Translations under genes and position numbers: made by a program
Shown: piece by piece, positions 21,712 through 32,966 of the stretch
How the letters are laid out: the number at the start of each line of letters is the position of its first letter
Position numbering within the stretch: position 1 is the stretch's first letter
From: Earliella scabrosa
Lineage: Eukaryota; Basidiomycota; Agaricomycetes; Polyporales; Polyporaceae
Assembly (NCBI GenBank): GCA_022605405.1
Contig: JABYQQ010000001.1
Location: 806,001 to 870,000 of the forward strand
DNA length: 64,000 bases
Direction of reading: 5' to 3'
Notes under the pieces: generated by a model
Database searches by the model: none
The model's input: the letters and a program-made list of their open reading frames with translations, nothing else
What the model was told of the DNA's origin: nothing

Positions 21712-22439
21712 AGGCCAACTGCCTGCTCAGATGGACACGTATGATACGGAGGTTAGGCCTACAGCACATCAACGTACTCGGCAAGTGCAGAAGGTTAAAG
21801 AAGTAGAGAAGATACGGGCTATGGTAATGGTTGAGGAGGACCTCAAACCGGCCACCCCGTTGAGTATACCAGTTGAATGGGATCACTCAGAGAATGCCCT
21901 TCTGTACTCCTGGGAGCAAGAACATGCCATGTCCAACGCTCCATAACTGTTTGCAATGGCTGGCTACACATACTTGCAGCAGCTTGCAGAGCAGGAGTAC
22001 CAGAAGAAGGAAGTGTGTCTGGTGGAACAGATTGTGCCTGAACGGCATCACCAGTATCTACATGTGTTTTCCAAAGATGTATCAGAATGGCTCCCTGAGC
22101 ATGGACCGTACGACCACGTGATTGAACTGGTACCAGAGGCAAAAATGTTCCACTCACAAGTGTACTCCTCTCCCTCAATGAGCAGGTAGAACTAGATAAG
22201 TTGCTGCAGGAGAACCTGGCTGAAGGCTACATCAGCGAGTCGAAGTCGCCCATTTCATCGCCCTTCTTTTTCATCAAAACAAAGGACGGTAGTCTACAAT
22301 CCATATAGGACTACCGTTGGCTCAACGAAATCACTGTGAAGAATCAATATCCAATTCCTCTCGTCTCAGAGCTGGTGGATCGACTCAAACAGGCCAAGGT
22401 TTTCACTAAGTTGGACATTCATTGAGGGTACAACAACAT
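21712..22439 (+). pseudogene. gypsy-1 reverse transcriptase, N-terminal part
   Basis: It reads VSEWLPEHGPYDHVIELVPE, then [48 protein letters not shown] and KVFTKLDIH. These are the fingers of a Ty3/gypsy RT. The catalytic YxDD part is missing because sequence homology ends at 22439. Stops follow SMSR, LQSI and LDIH. Confidence 0.85.
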
Positions 22440-22547
22440 TGTAAGCTGAGTTTCAATGTTTTCTCACGGGGCAAGATCATGGTGACATCTCACTGGCTGG
22501 TGTCTGGCTGCATAAAGAATGATTTCTTCGTACCTCATCAATCGTAA
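22440..22547 (-). mobile_element. HLE-6, A-end fragment
   Basis: 108 bp nearly identical to the A end of HLE-5 (21604-21711), from TGTAAGCTGAGTTTC to CTCATCAATCGTAA. No B end is attached. It marks a rearrangement border. Confidence 0.75.
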
Positions 22548-22716
22548 TAGCCTAAATAAGCAGCTGAGATTGTGAATGTGAGGAGCTTATGTAGCATACA
22601 GCTGATCCAAACAAGGCATTCAGAAACTACCAGTAGGCTTGCCATGTGAGAGGTTAATGAGAATTTTGAGATACTGACAGTGATTTAAGGCTGTCTCAAA
22701 GTTGTTGATGCACTAA
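22548..22716. other. unassigned stretch beside HLE-7
   Basis: 169 bp with no feature I recognise. It flanks the B end of HLE-7 and lies next to the inferred inversion breakpoint. Confidence 0.3.
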
Positions 22717-22792
22717 CTGGGGTGGGAGTGGGCCATGTCTGGCAGGCACGATTGATGAGATGGTTGATATTAACTAATGAGCTACCAATGTA

Positions 22793-24361
22793 TTACAATT
22801 GATGAGGGTACCAAAGAAATCGTTCTTTAGGGGGCGACATTACCACTTAGACGCCAAACACCTTTTTGACCCCGTGGGAACAACATTCAGACCTCGCTTA
22901 CTCTCTACTTATGCAGATGACATAAGCACCAGTAACAAAGTTTCTTATCATCAAACACTGACACAGGGTTAGGGCAGGCACTATTAGGGTCACATTGACG
23001 CCCTGAGCACAGCTTGCCTTTGTATGGCTACTAGCTACGGCAATGATAATCAATGATGATACAATCATAGCTCTATGAAAGGCCGTCAAAATGAGCCCAC
23101 TTTTATAATCTTTGGATAAGAACTGGCTGAGATATGGCCACAACAGTGTTTATACAATCTGTCACACTACAGTGCCTGTTGGCTAAAAATAGCACTTGGT
23201 TGCAGCTTCACTTGCAAGCAAAACCGCGACAATTCAGATTTTTGGGGCCGACGTGTGCTTATTTTGCCGTCACATGACTTACATTATTGACTGCAGTGCT
23301 TCAAGTGAGATTCTATGCCATGAGATCTCTATATATAAGTATGTAGTGCCGACCTCACAGTCAGCAGGCCCCACTACCGCTCAAGGAATAAGAAGAAGAG
23401 GTATATATCCGACTGCCAGTGTTGAGTAGTGTACAAATATAAGTACTGCCAGCAGTGCATTACTACCCTCACAAACAGAATGAAGAGGAACGTGGTACTG
23501 TAGTATGTACAAATCTTCCGAATTCTAGGCCGATTCAAGGCAAATGCCATGTGATGGAATGATTCTCACTGCGAAACAAGGTCAGACAGGGAGACTCAGC
23601 CACCAGGTGTACACAGAGACAAGCACACAGTAGGGGTCACGTGAATTGAACAATTTCCCGCCAAAAACGAGCTTGGGATGACCCACAAAATCCACTACCT
23701 TGATTGGTAGCGGGGATATAGACTTGTTATATATCATTAGAAGTGCATCTAATAAGCGGTCTTTTACAAGTTGCTTATGTAATATTTGTGTATAATGCTG
23801 GTTTACAAACAAGTAAACACTGCCTATCAGTTTTGTTTGCTTAGCAAAAAATATGATATTATATGTCATAAAAATCACAAAAATGAGCTTTATCTGTTGG
23901 TGCTATACACACAAGGTTATATGCATCTGTTCATGCTGGAAATTTGAGTTAGTGTTATTAAATGCATACAATTTCAATCATAACTATAGAGAGATATTCA
24001 GAGACTCTTTCAGATGTTCATCTGAGAGATTTTGCATTAGTTGTTCAGCCATCAACCTCACCAGCAAGTCAAGAATAGTATTGAATAATTGGGCAGCAGA
24101 AGCATTAATTTAAGTGCTTTATCAATTTGCTTCACCACTTGAGACTCACTTGAATGCCATAATATTACTCATCACTTGATGTGGTAGTTAGTGATGATAT
24201 TAGTGATGCAGTGGCAATAGCAAGTGCATCTGGAGATAACATAGAAGACCTCATTTAGACAGGCAAGTTGAATGAAAAAACAGATTGTGTACAAACTGCA
24301 AACAGTGATACACCAAAATCTCATCAATTGTCTTTGCTATTATGGCCCATTTCAAACCAAG
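22793..24361 (+). mobile_element. HLE-8, inserted in HLE-7
   Basis: The A end, TTACAATTGATGAGGG, is at 22793. The B end, CTCATCAATTGT, has a tail closing ACCAAG at 24361. Length 1569 bp. Its head resembles HLE-10 and HLE-13 (GACGCCAAACACCTTTTTGA). The flanks TGTAT and TGACTAAATGG rejoin to HLE-7 sequence. Confidence 0.8.
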
Positions 24362-24616
24362 TGACTAAATGGTCTACAATTATCACTCTGTCACTATACA
24401 AATTAATTCACTTTTGATCAAGGCATGAAACATCACTCAAAGGTTTACATCTTATGCAACACTCTTTTGAACTGAGCATTGACTGCTGCCAAATATGTGA
24501 AATACTCTCATCTCTCCAATTCATTTGATGCAGTGTGTATAGAAGACATTTTCCAGTGCATAAACTTTCTTTATAAATTTTCATCACTTCAATGAACTTT
24601 ATCAAGTATACTGTAC

Positions 24617-24881
24617 TGATCAGACCATAGCGGCGCGTCACACGTCACAAGCCCCTTCGCCGCCGCTGATTTTGGCCTCTGTCACAAGTCACTCAGGCTC
24701 CCGCCGGATGTGACAGAGGTCCAAATCCAGCGCTTCCCCGGCGCTTACACCCTGTGGGCCGGCGGCGCCTTACGGCGCCGCCCCATATACGGGGGTGTCA
24801 CACGTCGTGGCGGCTCCGCCGCCCCGCCGGACCCTATCCAACCTGTCACACCCCGGACCCCCCGCCGCTATGGTCTGATCA
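24617..24881. mobile_element. GC-rich MITE, TGATCAGACC ends
   Basis: Ends TGATCAGACCATAGCGGCG and its complement. 265 bp, strikingly GC-rich against AT-rich surroundings. It is inserted in HLE-7, where the relative at about 29185 is unfilled. Flanks TACTGTAC and (C)TACAGTAG may be a diverged 8-bp duplication. Confidence 0.75.
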
Positions 24882-25609
24882 CTACAGTAGTATAGAATCA
24901 CAGTAAGCCAGACAGACTTTAAATTGCACATTGTGAACTTTTGAGCTTCAGATACACCAAGAACAAGCTCATTGCATATGGATTTATGCAGCATAGCATG
25001 TCACTCTGTTCTGCTTACCATACTAGGTTATTTCTGTCATCTTAACACAGTATTTATTTGTTGCAGTATTTCAATTCTAGTGTGACTGTGAGCTGATTGT
25101 TGGCTTCTCAATGACACATACTGATACTTTTCATTCATGTCAGTTCATTTCTTTACAGCATTTGTTCATTCATAAAACACAAGCAGCTCAGAATATCATG
25201 CTACTAGTATAGCAAATAACCACTATATTGTGTGGTTTCAATGATACAAAATACTCTACACAACTACATTGTTTATGGAGAGTGAAAGTTGTAAGTCACA
25301 CTGAGTTATTGAGTGCCATTACAGGAACTTACAGAGCCCAGGAGGATGATCATTGGTACCTCCTGTGTTATAAGCTAGTGGTCTAATTCTGGCTGGACAT
25401 ATATTAAATCAACATGGGCATACGACCAATTGTTCGAGAAGTTGCAATGATCATCCACTTTCTATACTTCAATGTACATATAACAGCTCAGTAGTATATG
25501 AGATGGATAGATATGATACAATAGAGAATATTATGAGTTTTCTGTAATTTCTGCTATAGAACTGATGAAGTTATTTGGTAAATAGTGAATAGATCGTTCA
25601 GTTGTCATA

Positions 25610-26063
25610 TGGTGTGACCTGGGGTCAAGCGAGACGAGGAGGGAACGACGAGGTGAGCAAGGGCATTCAACAAGCACTTGTGCAGCGAGAGTGGACTCTA
25701 GAGCAAGGCCTGACACACAGGGCTGGAGACAAGTTGTATTGAGCAAAGTATCTACAAGTGAAATACAAGTGAGGCTTATGTGGAGACAAGAGGTTGAAAC
25801 GGTGGTCTCCAGGTAGCAAGTGCTAGGATTTATATCTACAGTTAGAACAATAGTGCTGGGAGAACAATAGAACAATACAGTGACGGAACAATGGAGGAGA
25901 TACAATGGTATGATGACAATTGTGTCCGGAACAAAGAAAAGAAACAAAAGGGTGTCTGGAGTTTGGAAGTATAATGGAGATAGCGAACAATGGAAACAGT
26001 GAACGGCTTGTGAACGGTGGTTAGTTGGGCACTTCTCTAGGTGCTGAGGGACCATTTGTGACA
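25610..26063 (-). repeat. gypsy-1 3' LTR
   Basis: On the minus strand it starts TGTCACAAATGGTCCC and ends GGTCACACCA. 454 bp against 448 bp for the 5' LTR, clearly diverged. Confidence 0.8.
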
Positions 26064-26080
26064 GTACCCCCCTCCTAAGG

Positions 26081-26220
26081 CTAGTGTCCTCATGAGCGAC
26101 GCTTCTTGGAGGTGTAGAGTTTGTGAGGTCCATCAGTGTCTGGATGTCTGGTATGGAATGCCTCTACTAGCTTGGCCACATATAAGGCTGAGCAGCAGAT
26201 GCAGATTTCTCTTAGGTTAC
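26081..26220 (-). pseudogene. gypsy-1 Pol C-terminal end
   Basis: On the minus strand one frame reads SALYVAKLVEAFHTRHPD and ends YTSKKRRS with a stop. Such an FHxxHPDxP motif with a basic tail is common at the end of gypsy Pol in fungi. The foldback at 26221-26316 interrupts it upstream. Confidence 0.5.
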
Positions 26221-26316
26221 CTGTCAAATCTAGATCCGCAACCTGTAGGTTCACGTCCTACAGATTTAGGTTGTTAGCACCCAGATCTGGTCCGGATCTA
26301 GATTTGAGATTGACAG
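26221..26316. repeat. 96-bp foldback sequence
   Basis: CTGTCAAATCTAGATCCG at the left is matched in inverse near the right end (CGGATCTAGATTTGAG, then TTGACAG). An inner pair, AACCTGTAGG with CCTACAG...AGGTT, extends the hairpin. It is probably a tiny insertion in gypsy pol. Confidence 0.6.
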
Positions 26317-26454
26317 AATACTGACCCGCGGCAGGTATGCACACATTTATAGGCTGTAGTTCACACATGTTTTGGAGGAGAAAAGGTCATTTTGCCAGTG
26401 TATATTGGTATACATATGAATCTCTATATCTTTGTGCTACTGCTGGATGCAAGG

Positions 26455-26930
26455 GAGGAGAGAATCACGGTCATGGATGAGGGGTGGGAGATCAGCACCA
26501 TCCATGTGCGACGACATCACACTTTGCCTGATTGGGAAGGCATGGGCGCATAGGAAGTGCTCAACCGCACATGCAGAGATGGGCAGATGTGCACCATCTC
26601 CCAGATCATCTGTGTCAGAGAAGATGGGTGCAATAAGAACAGTCTAAACAGGAGGGTCAGGTCGCACAAGTCAGTTCTGAGATGGGCCACATACCTGGGG
26701 GATGCTCTTGTGTGCCCAATACACCACATCGGCAAGTGCGGCATCTGCGCACTCAAATGGCCCAAGCTGGACTGCCCGCTCAACCAAGCTGACACAGAAT
26801 GAGCTAAAGGCATTGGGAGGAAGAGCGGGGTGGTGCGTGACAAAGCCATGATATACAAGAAAGAACTCAAGCAGCAGCTCGCATTGCGCATCGGTCAGCC
26901 CCATTGCCCATACCTGCTCGCTCTTGACTA
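26455..26930 (-). pseudogene. unrecognised spliced reading frame
   Basis: On the minus strand, MGLTDAQCELLLEFFLVYHG runs to VVYWAHKSIPQ. It is followed by a GTATGT...CACAG intron-like stretch of about 85 nt and then MIWEMVHICPSLHVRLSTSY, ending at a stop after SQSGKV. I do not recognise the protein. It could be gypsy-encoded or a captured host fragment. It stops at the inferred inversion breakpoint. Confidence 0.35.
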
Positions 26931-26933
26931 GCT

Positions 26934-29499
26934 TTCTTATGGGGAGCTTTTGGCCCGGCGCTTGTGACGCAACTTGGTCACCGTGGGAAAAGTTTTTGTT
27001 ACTCTTCCATACAACTTATGTCATCTCAGGTAACAAAATTACTGACTTTTAGACGCCCACCACAGGGTTAGGGTTGAAATTTCTTACTCGTTTCTTACCA
27101 CTGGACACAGCCACATTGACTACTTTTCTTATGCTCTCCCCCGCGGCTCAGCTGCTGGCATGGCCGGCGCTTACTACATTGTGTTGGCACATGCTTCTTG
27201 GTTCATTGGCGTCTATACTATTAGTTACTAGTGGCTCTTTCTATTACTTCTAATGGCTTCATCTACTACTGCCTATACTTATAACTCTGTAACAAACATG
27301 TTTTAATATTGTTTGGTAGGGATGATCTGCACCTTTTAGATGGACTCACTTCAAGTTTATATGAACTATTAGTACAAAAGTTATGGCTCATATACACTTG
27401 CCCAAATGCGGAAGGTTGGCTGGGTTGTGAGCATGATTTGGCTTCAGTATGCGTATGTGGTCGCACTAGATCATTGTTCATTATGTATTGATCTTCTAGA
27501 CCCATTACACATCTATTTAATCCACTTCAACATGTATCAACAAACACATTTATTGGCCAAATGTTCGAAAGTTGCAATGATGGTCAACTTTCCATACTTC
27601 GATGTACATATAAGAGCTCAGGGGTATATGGAATGGATAGAGATGATACAGTAGAAGATTATCATGATTTTGCCGTAATTTTTGCTATAGAACTGATGGA
27701 GTTATTCAGTAAATAGTGAATAGATCGTTCAGTTGTGATGAGAATATTCCCACGGTGGTGCGATTGAAGAGAGCTCATTTTTCCGGTTCTAATGGTATAT
27801 AACACTCTATACATTCATTAGAAACTGACAGAGATATGCTTTGAAGTGTAAATAGTGGCTATTCCAGAAAATGCTGGAAATTTCCGGGGGAGCTGTGGAC
27901 AACCGCCAACATCGACAGCTCACCGGGTTTCAGGGGCATAATTAGCGCCCATGTCGACACAAAAAAGTGCACCCAGCCAGAATTGAACCCCCAGTCTCAC
28001 AAATAACAACACAGTGCACTAACCATTACGCTACTGTCACTATCTTAGATAAGTTCTGTATACAAACATATCTGATAGCTCAGTGTTACTTACTCTCCTC
28101 GAACAATGTTGCCTTTCTGAAGTTATATAGAGTGTTGTATACCATTGAAATAGCAAACTTCTGCGCTTATTTGTTGTACTAGTTGGGTAATATTCTCAGC
28201 TGTTGGCACTTCATTGACAAGTAAATACTGGTTAGTAGAACAATGAAGGGTCATAAGCATAAAGTGTTATAGGTCATTGACAAGCAAAAACTCAGCTCTG
28301 TGTGACATGACCACTGTGTTCTATATGCCATCAATGGTGGTTTGGGATTTTCCAGTGGCTATTCTACCATTGGCTTCAGAGTGTGTCTCTGTCAGTTTCT
28401 AATGAAAGTGTAGAGTGTTATATACCATTAGAACCGGAAAAATGAGCCCTCTTCAATCGCACTACCGTGGGAATATTCTCATCACAACTGAACGATCTAT
28501 ACACTATTTACTGAATAACTCCATCAGTTCTATAGCAGAAAATACGGAAAAATCATGATAATCTTCTATTGTATCATCTCTATCCATTTCATATGCTACT
28601 GAGCTGTTATGTGTACATTGAAGTATAGAAAGGTGACAATCATTGCCACTTCTCGAACAATTGGTCATATGCCCATGTTGATCTAGAAATATATCCAGCC
28701 AGAATTAGACCACAGGAGGTACCAATGATCATCCTCCTGGACTCTGTAAGGTCTTGTAATGGTGTTCAATAACTCAGTGTTACCCACAACTTTCACTCTC
28801 TATAAACAATGTAGTGTTTCTGAAGTTGTGTAGAGTATTATATACCATTGAAAACACACAATATAGTGGTCGTTTGCTGTACTAGTAGTGTAATATTCTG
28901 ACCTGCTTGTGCATGATGAATGAACAAATGCTGTAAAGAAATGAACTGACATGAATGGAAAGCATTATGTGTCATTGAGAAGCCAAAGATCACCTCATAG
29001 ACACACTAGAAGTTAATTACTGCAACAAATAAACACCGTGTTGAGATCTAAGCTAGTATGGTAAGCAAAGAGAGTGGCATGCTATGTTGCATAAAGCCAT
29101 ATGCAATGAGCTTGTTCCAGTGTATCTAAACCTCAATACTTTAAATTGTGCCATCTAAACACGGTCTGGCTTACTGGAATTCTATACTATACTTGGAAAA
29201 GTTCATTGAAGCGATGAAACTTTGTGACAAAAGTTCATCCACTGCAAAATGGAGAGATGAGATTATCTGACGTATCTGACAGCAGTCAATGCTCAGTTCA
29301 AAAGAGTGTTGCATGAAATGTAAACCTTTGAGTGATGTTTTATGCTTTGATCAACAGTTCGAAACCAAGTATATGTGAACTTAACTTTTAGTGATGGAGC
29401 GATGATTGTAGATCATTTGGTCATTCATTAAGATACCAATATTGATTATCAACCAGCTCATCAATCGTGCCTGCCAGACATGGCCCACTCCCACCCAAG
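26934..29499 (+). mobile_element. HLE-15b, long HLE truncated at the A end, inserted in copia-3
   Basis: It matches HLE-15 (54885-57693) from TTCTTATGGGGAGC onward; the first roughly 40 bp are missing. The B end is complete: CTCATCAATCGTGCCTGCCAG, tail closing CACCCAAG at 29499. Copia-3 gag begins right after. Arms at 27580-27790 and 28440-28690 are inverted repeats of each other. Confidence 0.8.
27961..28040 (-). ncRNA. tRNA-derived module inside HLE-15b
   Basis: On the minus strand: GACAGTAGCGTAATGGTTA (A-box-like), then GGGGGTTCAATTC (B-box-like), then TTTTTT, a pol III stop signal, at 27961-27966. It sits close to where HLE-2 and HLE-15 carry a different tRNA-like sequence. Confidence 0.5.
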
Positions 29500-30514
29500 T
29501 TCGAGACGATCCTGGAGTGATGTGGAGGAAGCTGGAGGCCGTGCACATGCAGAAACGTCCTGGTATGCGTTTTAACACCTACAACGCCCTCCTGAGCCTC
29601 TCCAAGGCCGAAGACGAGTCCCTATCCTCCCTTTCCACTCGAGCATCCCAGCTCAAGTCCAACATGCGTGCCCTGCGTCCCACGGGCTTTGACATTGACA
29701 AGCTCGATGATGAGCTCATCCTCATGGCGCTCATCCGTGCGCTGCCTGCAGAGTACAACAGCCTGCGGCAGACGCTGCTGCTCGACGACTCCCTGACGCT
29801 GGAGAAGCTGCAAGACACATTTGTTGCACTCGAGAACCAGCCTGGTGCGTCATCGTCGCTCTCCGTCCTCTCCCATGCCGCCTCTACCGTCACCTGCGCG
29901 TTCTGCGGCCGCCAGAACCACTCCGAGGCCGAGTGCTACTCCAAACGCGACGCCAGTGCGAAAGCGAAGGAGAAGGCCACTCAGCGCATGCAGTTCTGCT
30001 CCCAGAAGCCGAAGCGCAAGGAGAACACGGCCGAGGTGTCCAAGGACACGTCGGAGACACCCCAGGAGTCCGCTGGAGCGGCGACTGTGAGTGCTGGTTG
30101 CGCCTCTGCGCTGCTGTCCGTCTCGGACCGCGCTTTGTGGCTCTCTTCGCCGGCAGCAGCTAACTGGAACACCAACACAGGTGCTTCTGCACACATGACT
30201 CTGCACCGCCACTGGTTTTGCTCGTACTCGCCCCACACCATCCCCATCCACCTTGCCAACTCGCACATCGTCTACTCGGCAGGACTAGGGTCTGTGGTGT
30301 TTCAGCCGGCAGAGAGGGATGGAGTTCTACCACCTGCGGTTGTACTACATGATGTCTTGCATGTTCCTGCACTTGCCAGCAATCTACTGTCTGTCTTCCA
30401 CCTCATGTGCAAGAAGGGCTACGTTGTCGCGCTCCAGGTTTCGCGTGCGCTGTTCTACCACGAGGGCCAGCTGCGCTTCGAAGCGCAGGTCAACCAGCAC
30501 AATGTCGGCTACCT

Positions 30515-30919
30515 TAGGGAATAGCAAGGGTTTGAAAAACCCTGAGGGTTTGCAAGGGTATGGACCAAGGGTAAGGGTAAGGGTTGACTTCTCAAGACCC
30601 TTGTCAAACCCTTGACCCTTGCCAAGGGTTGAAGGGTTTGATCAATGTGTGTATATGGACCCTATACACTGCAGTAAGTCAGACTGTGTAGTCAGCTAAT
30701 CACAGTTAGTTTTGAATCATAGTATCAATGTGGGTCTAGAAAGCTTTATACACACTGAAGAGCACTTGTTCAGACATTGCCAAGGCTATATGACCTTCTT
30801 TTACATGAAAACCCTCAAGGGTTGTGAAGGGTTTCACTGAAGGGTAAGGGTAAGGGTTTTGAAGGGTAAGGGTAAGGGTGAGTGTGAAAATACCCAAGGG
30901 TCACCCTTGCTGTTCCCTA
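30515..30919 (+). mobile_element. hAT-MITE-3
   Basis: Ends TAGGGAATAGCAAGGGT and ACCCTTGCTGTTCCCTA. The target duplication GGCTACCT is perfect at 30507-30514 and 30920-30927. 405 bp; it equals hAT-MITE-1 except for an internal deletion of about 50 bp. Confidence 0.92.
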
Positions 30920-30996
30920 GGCTACCTCCTAGGCCACACCATCGCTCAGCCGAAGAACGCGCTCTCCGTGTCAACCGCCTGCAAGGAGGACCTTGC

Positions 30997-31453
30997 TAGG
31001 AAATAGCAAGGGTGACCCTTGGGTATTGTCACACTCACCCTTACCCTTACCCTCCAAAACCCTTACCATTGACAAGGGTCAAGGGTTTGACCAAGGGTCC
31101 AGATTTCCTGACCCTTACCCTTACCCTTCAGTGAAACCCTTCACAACCCTTGAGGGTTTTCATGTAAAAGAAGGTCATATAGCCTTGGCAATGTCTGAAC
31201 AAGTGCTCTTCAGTGTGTATAAAGCTTTCTAGACCCACATTGATACTATGATTCAAAACTAACTGTGATTAGCTGACTACACAGTCTGACTTACTGCAGT
31301 GTATAGGGTCCATATACACACATTGATCAAACCCTTCAACCCTTGGCAAGGGTCAAGGGTTTGACAAGGGTCTTGAGAAGTCAACCCTTACCCTTACCCT
31401 TGGTCCATACCCTTGCAAACCCTCAGGGTTTTCCAAACCCTTGCTATTCCCTA
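30997..31453 (-). mobile_element. hAT-MITE-4
   Basis: Inverse orientation to hAT-MITE-3. The target duplication GACCTTGC is perfect at 30989-30996 and 31454-31461. 457 bp, the same length as hAT-MITE-1, and by eye almost identical to its complement. Confidence 0.92.
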
Positions 31454-31931
31454 GACCTTGCGCTTTGGCACGAGCATTGCTCGCACGCGAACCTCGACGA
31501 CCTCCGAGCGGCGATCCGCAAGGGCCTCATTTCCAGCCTCACGATCCGCTCGAAGCGTCAGCCAGACCCCATCTGCGAACCGTGCCTCGCTGGCAAGCTC
31601 CACCGCCATCCCATCCCTCGCTTCGCATCCAGGAAGTTCACCCGCATCGCCCTCGTCCACACCGACCTCAAGGGCAAGCTCCCGGTCGCCACACCGGAGG
31701 GCTACCTGTACTGGATGATCTTTGTCTGCGATGCTTTGCGGTTCTGGGCCATCGCTTATCTGAAGCGCAAGAGCAACGTGTTTGCTGCATTCAAGTCGTA
31801 CAAGGCCTACGCGGAGAACTGCCTGGGCCTGCGCATCAAGGCGACGCGCGATGACAAGGGCCGCGAGTACATGGGCCAGGACTACATCAACTTCTGCACC
31901 AAGCACGGCATCCACTGCCAGCACACAGAGA

Positions 31932-32966
31932 CTTGGTTTAGAGTGGGCCATTGCTGGCATGACCGATTGATGAGATTTCAAGAATTCTACATTGTTTTAC
32001 ATGAATGACTATATGAAATACATGTTAGTCCTTTTCCCTCAAGATCATCTAATGATCTTTTAAGTGCAGTGGGCTGGATGTGATATGATCTATGTCTTCA
32101 AGTATGTATACTGTTACGATGATCTGATGATAAGTTATAACCATTGTAAGCTTGTCATATATTACTCTGGTATCATATATGAGTGGCACCATCATGTATT
32201 CAGTTCTATGGTTCCTATATAATAGTCCTCTCTATCACAGATTTAGAGCAATTTAACTCTCCCCAATTCATACAGAACTAAAAGAGATATGGCTGATTAA
32301 TTGATGCAATTGTAACAATCAACAAATTGAATGCTGAAGTTGACTGTTGATGTCTTTTAGTAGCTTGACATGCAATAAGTAGCTTGTACTGTAGGTACTA
32401 CAGATGTGATTCTAATAATGTAGTTGAACATCCACAGTGGTAATGAGTATAAATTCTACTATAAATAGAATAAACAAGCTTAGATGCGGAAACATAGATG
32501 TTGTTGAGCACTCTAAGTGTCCATATTCAATAGCTATGAACCATAGGTACATGCTTAATACATTTTATGTCTCAAGCACCCATAAGTATTGACAACAACA
32601 CTCTGACTTTCCGGATTTGGGCATGTTTATTTTAACTTTAGTGCCTTGATTATAGCCAATATTATATATTATTTGAATCAGAATCTTACTGCCTACAATA
32701 TGAGATTGTAATGACAGCGCTGAGCAGGGAGTGATCCCCATCACTCCCTGCTCAGCTTCGGTTCCTCGGCCGATGCCTGGAGACCCTATAGGCGCCCACC
32801 CTAACCCCATGCTAGGGTCATATGAAGTAAGTAACTTCCTTATCTGTAATTATGTAAGAGTAAGCAGAAAGTAATCGGAGTATGAAGTAAATTCCCACGG
32901 GATCGATCGGTCGTGACAGGGAATGTCCACAAAAAGGATGATTTCTTCGTACCTCATCAATCGTAA
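31932..32966 (-). mobile_element. HLE-11, inserted in copia-3 integrase
   Basis: The B end, CTTGGTTTAGAGTGGGCC, is at 31932 and the A end, CCTCATCAATCGTAA, at 32966. Removal rejoins the frame at HTET/DEPHQNG with no extra base. 1035 bp. It carries a perfect 17-bp hairpin at 32719-32756. Confidence 0.88.
32719..32756. repeat. perfect hairpin in HLE-11
   Basis: GCTGAGCAGGGAGTGAT, a CCCC loop, and the exact complement. It lies in the HLE segment that carries a hairpin in other copies. Confidence 0.85.

Larger units (their letters stand above)
16312..22439 (+). mobile_element. gypsy-1, 5' half (LTR, gag, protease, start of RT)
   Basis: The order is LTR (16312-16759), leader, Gag N-terminus, hAT-MITE-2, Gag core, HLE-4, zinc knuckle, protease, HLE-5, linker and N-terminal reverse transcriptase. 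It stops abruptly at 22439 after the KLDIH motif region. The 3' end lies reversed at 25610-26933. It is inserted in HLE-2. Stops, frameshifts and diverged LTRs mark it as old. Confidence 0.85.
22717..25604 (-). mobile_element. HLE-7, right half of HLE-2 in reverse orientation
   Basis: The B end reads CTGGGGTGGGAGTGGGCC at 22717. HLE-8 (22793-24361) and a GC-rich MITE (24617-24881) are inserted in it. The remainder matches the complement of 28480-29499. It stops at GTTCAGTTG, the exact point where HLE-2 is cut by the gypsy 5' LTR. I therefore read it as the other half of HLE-2, inverted. Confidence 0.7.
25610..26933 (-). mobile_element. gypsy-1, 3' end in reverse orientation
   Basis: On the minus strand: unidentified coding-like sequence (26455-26930), the end of Pol, a polypurine tract (26064-26080, AGGAGGGGGGTAC on the minus strand) and the 3' LTR (25610-26063). 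RT centre, RNase H and integrase core are missing. The base pattern TCATA beside the LTR matches the CATAA beside the 5' LTR if both derive from CATCA. Confidence 0.7.
29500..31931 (+). pseudogene. copia-3 Gag and integrase N-terminus (interrupted)
   Basis: Gag: MWRKLEAVHMQKRPGMRFNT, DDELILMALIRALPAEYNSL and the zinc knuckle CAFCGRQNHSEAEC. The protease region retains WNTNTGASAHMT (Asp replaced by Asn in the D-S/T-G-A site). hAT-MITE-3 and hAT-MITE-4 follow; when each is removed with one copy of its 8-bp duplication the frame is continuous through DLALWHEHCSHANL. The integrase finger (H..H, CEPCLAGKLHRH) and core Asp (HTDLKG) lie in 31462-31931, which ends at HLE-11. Confidence 0.85.
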
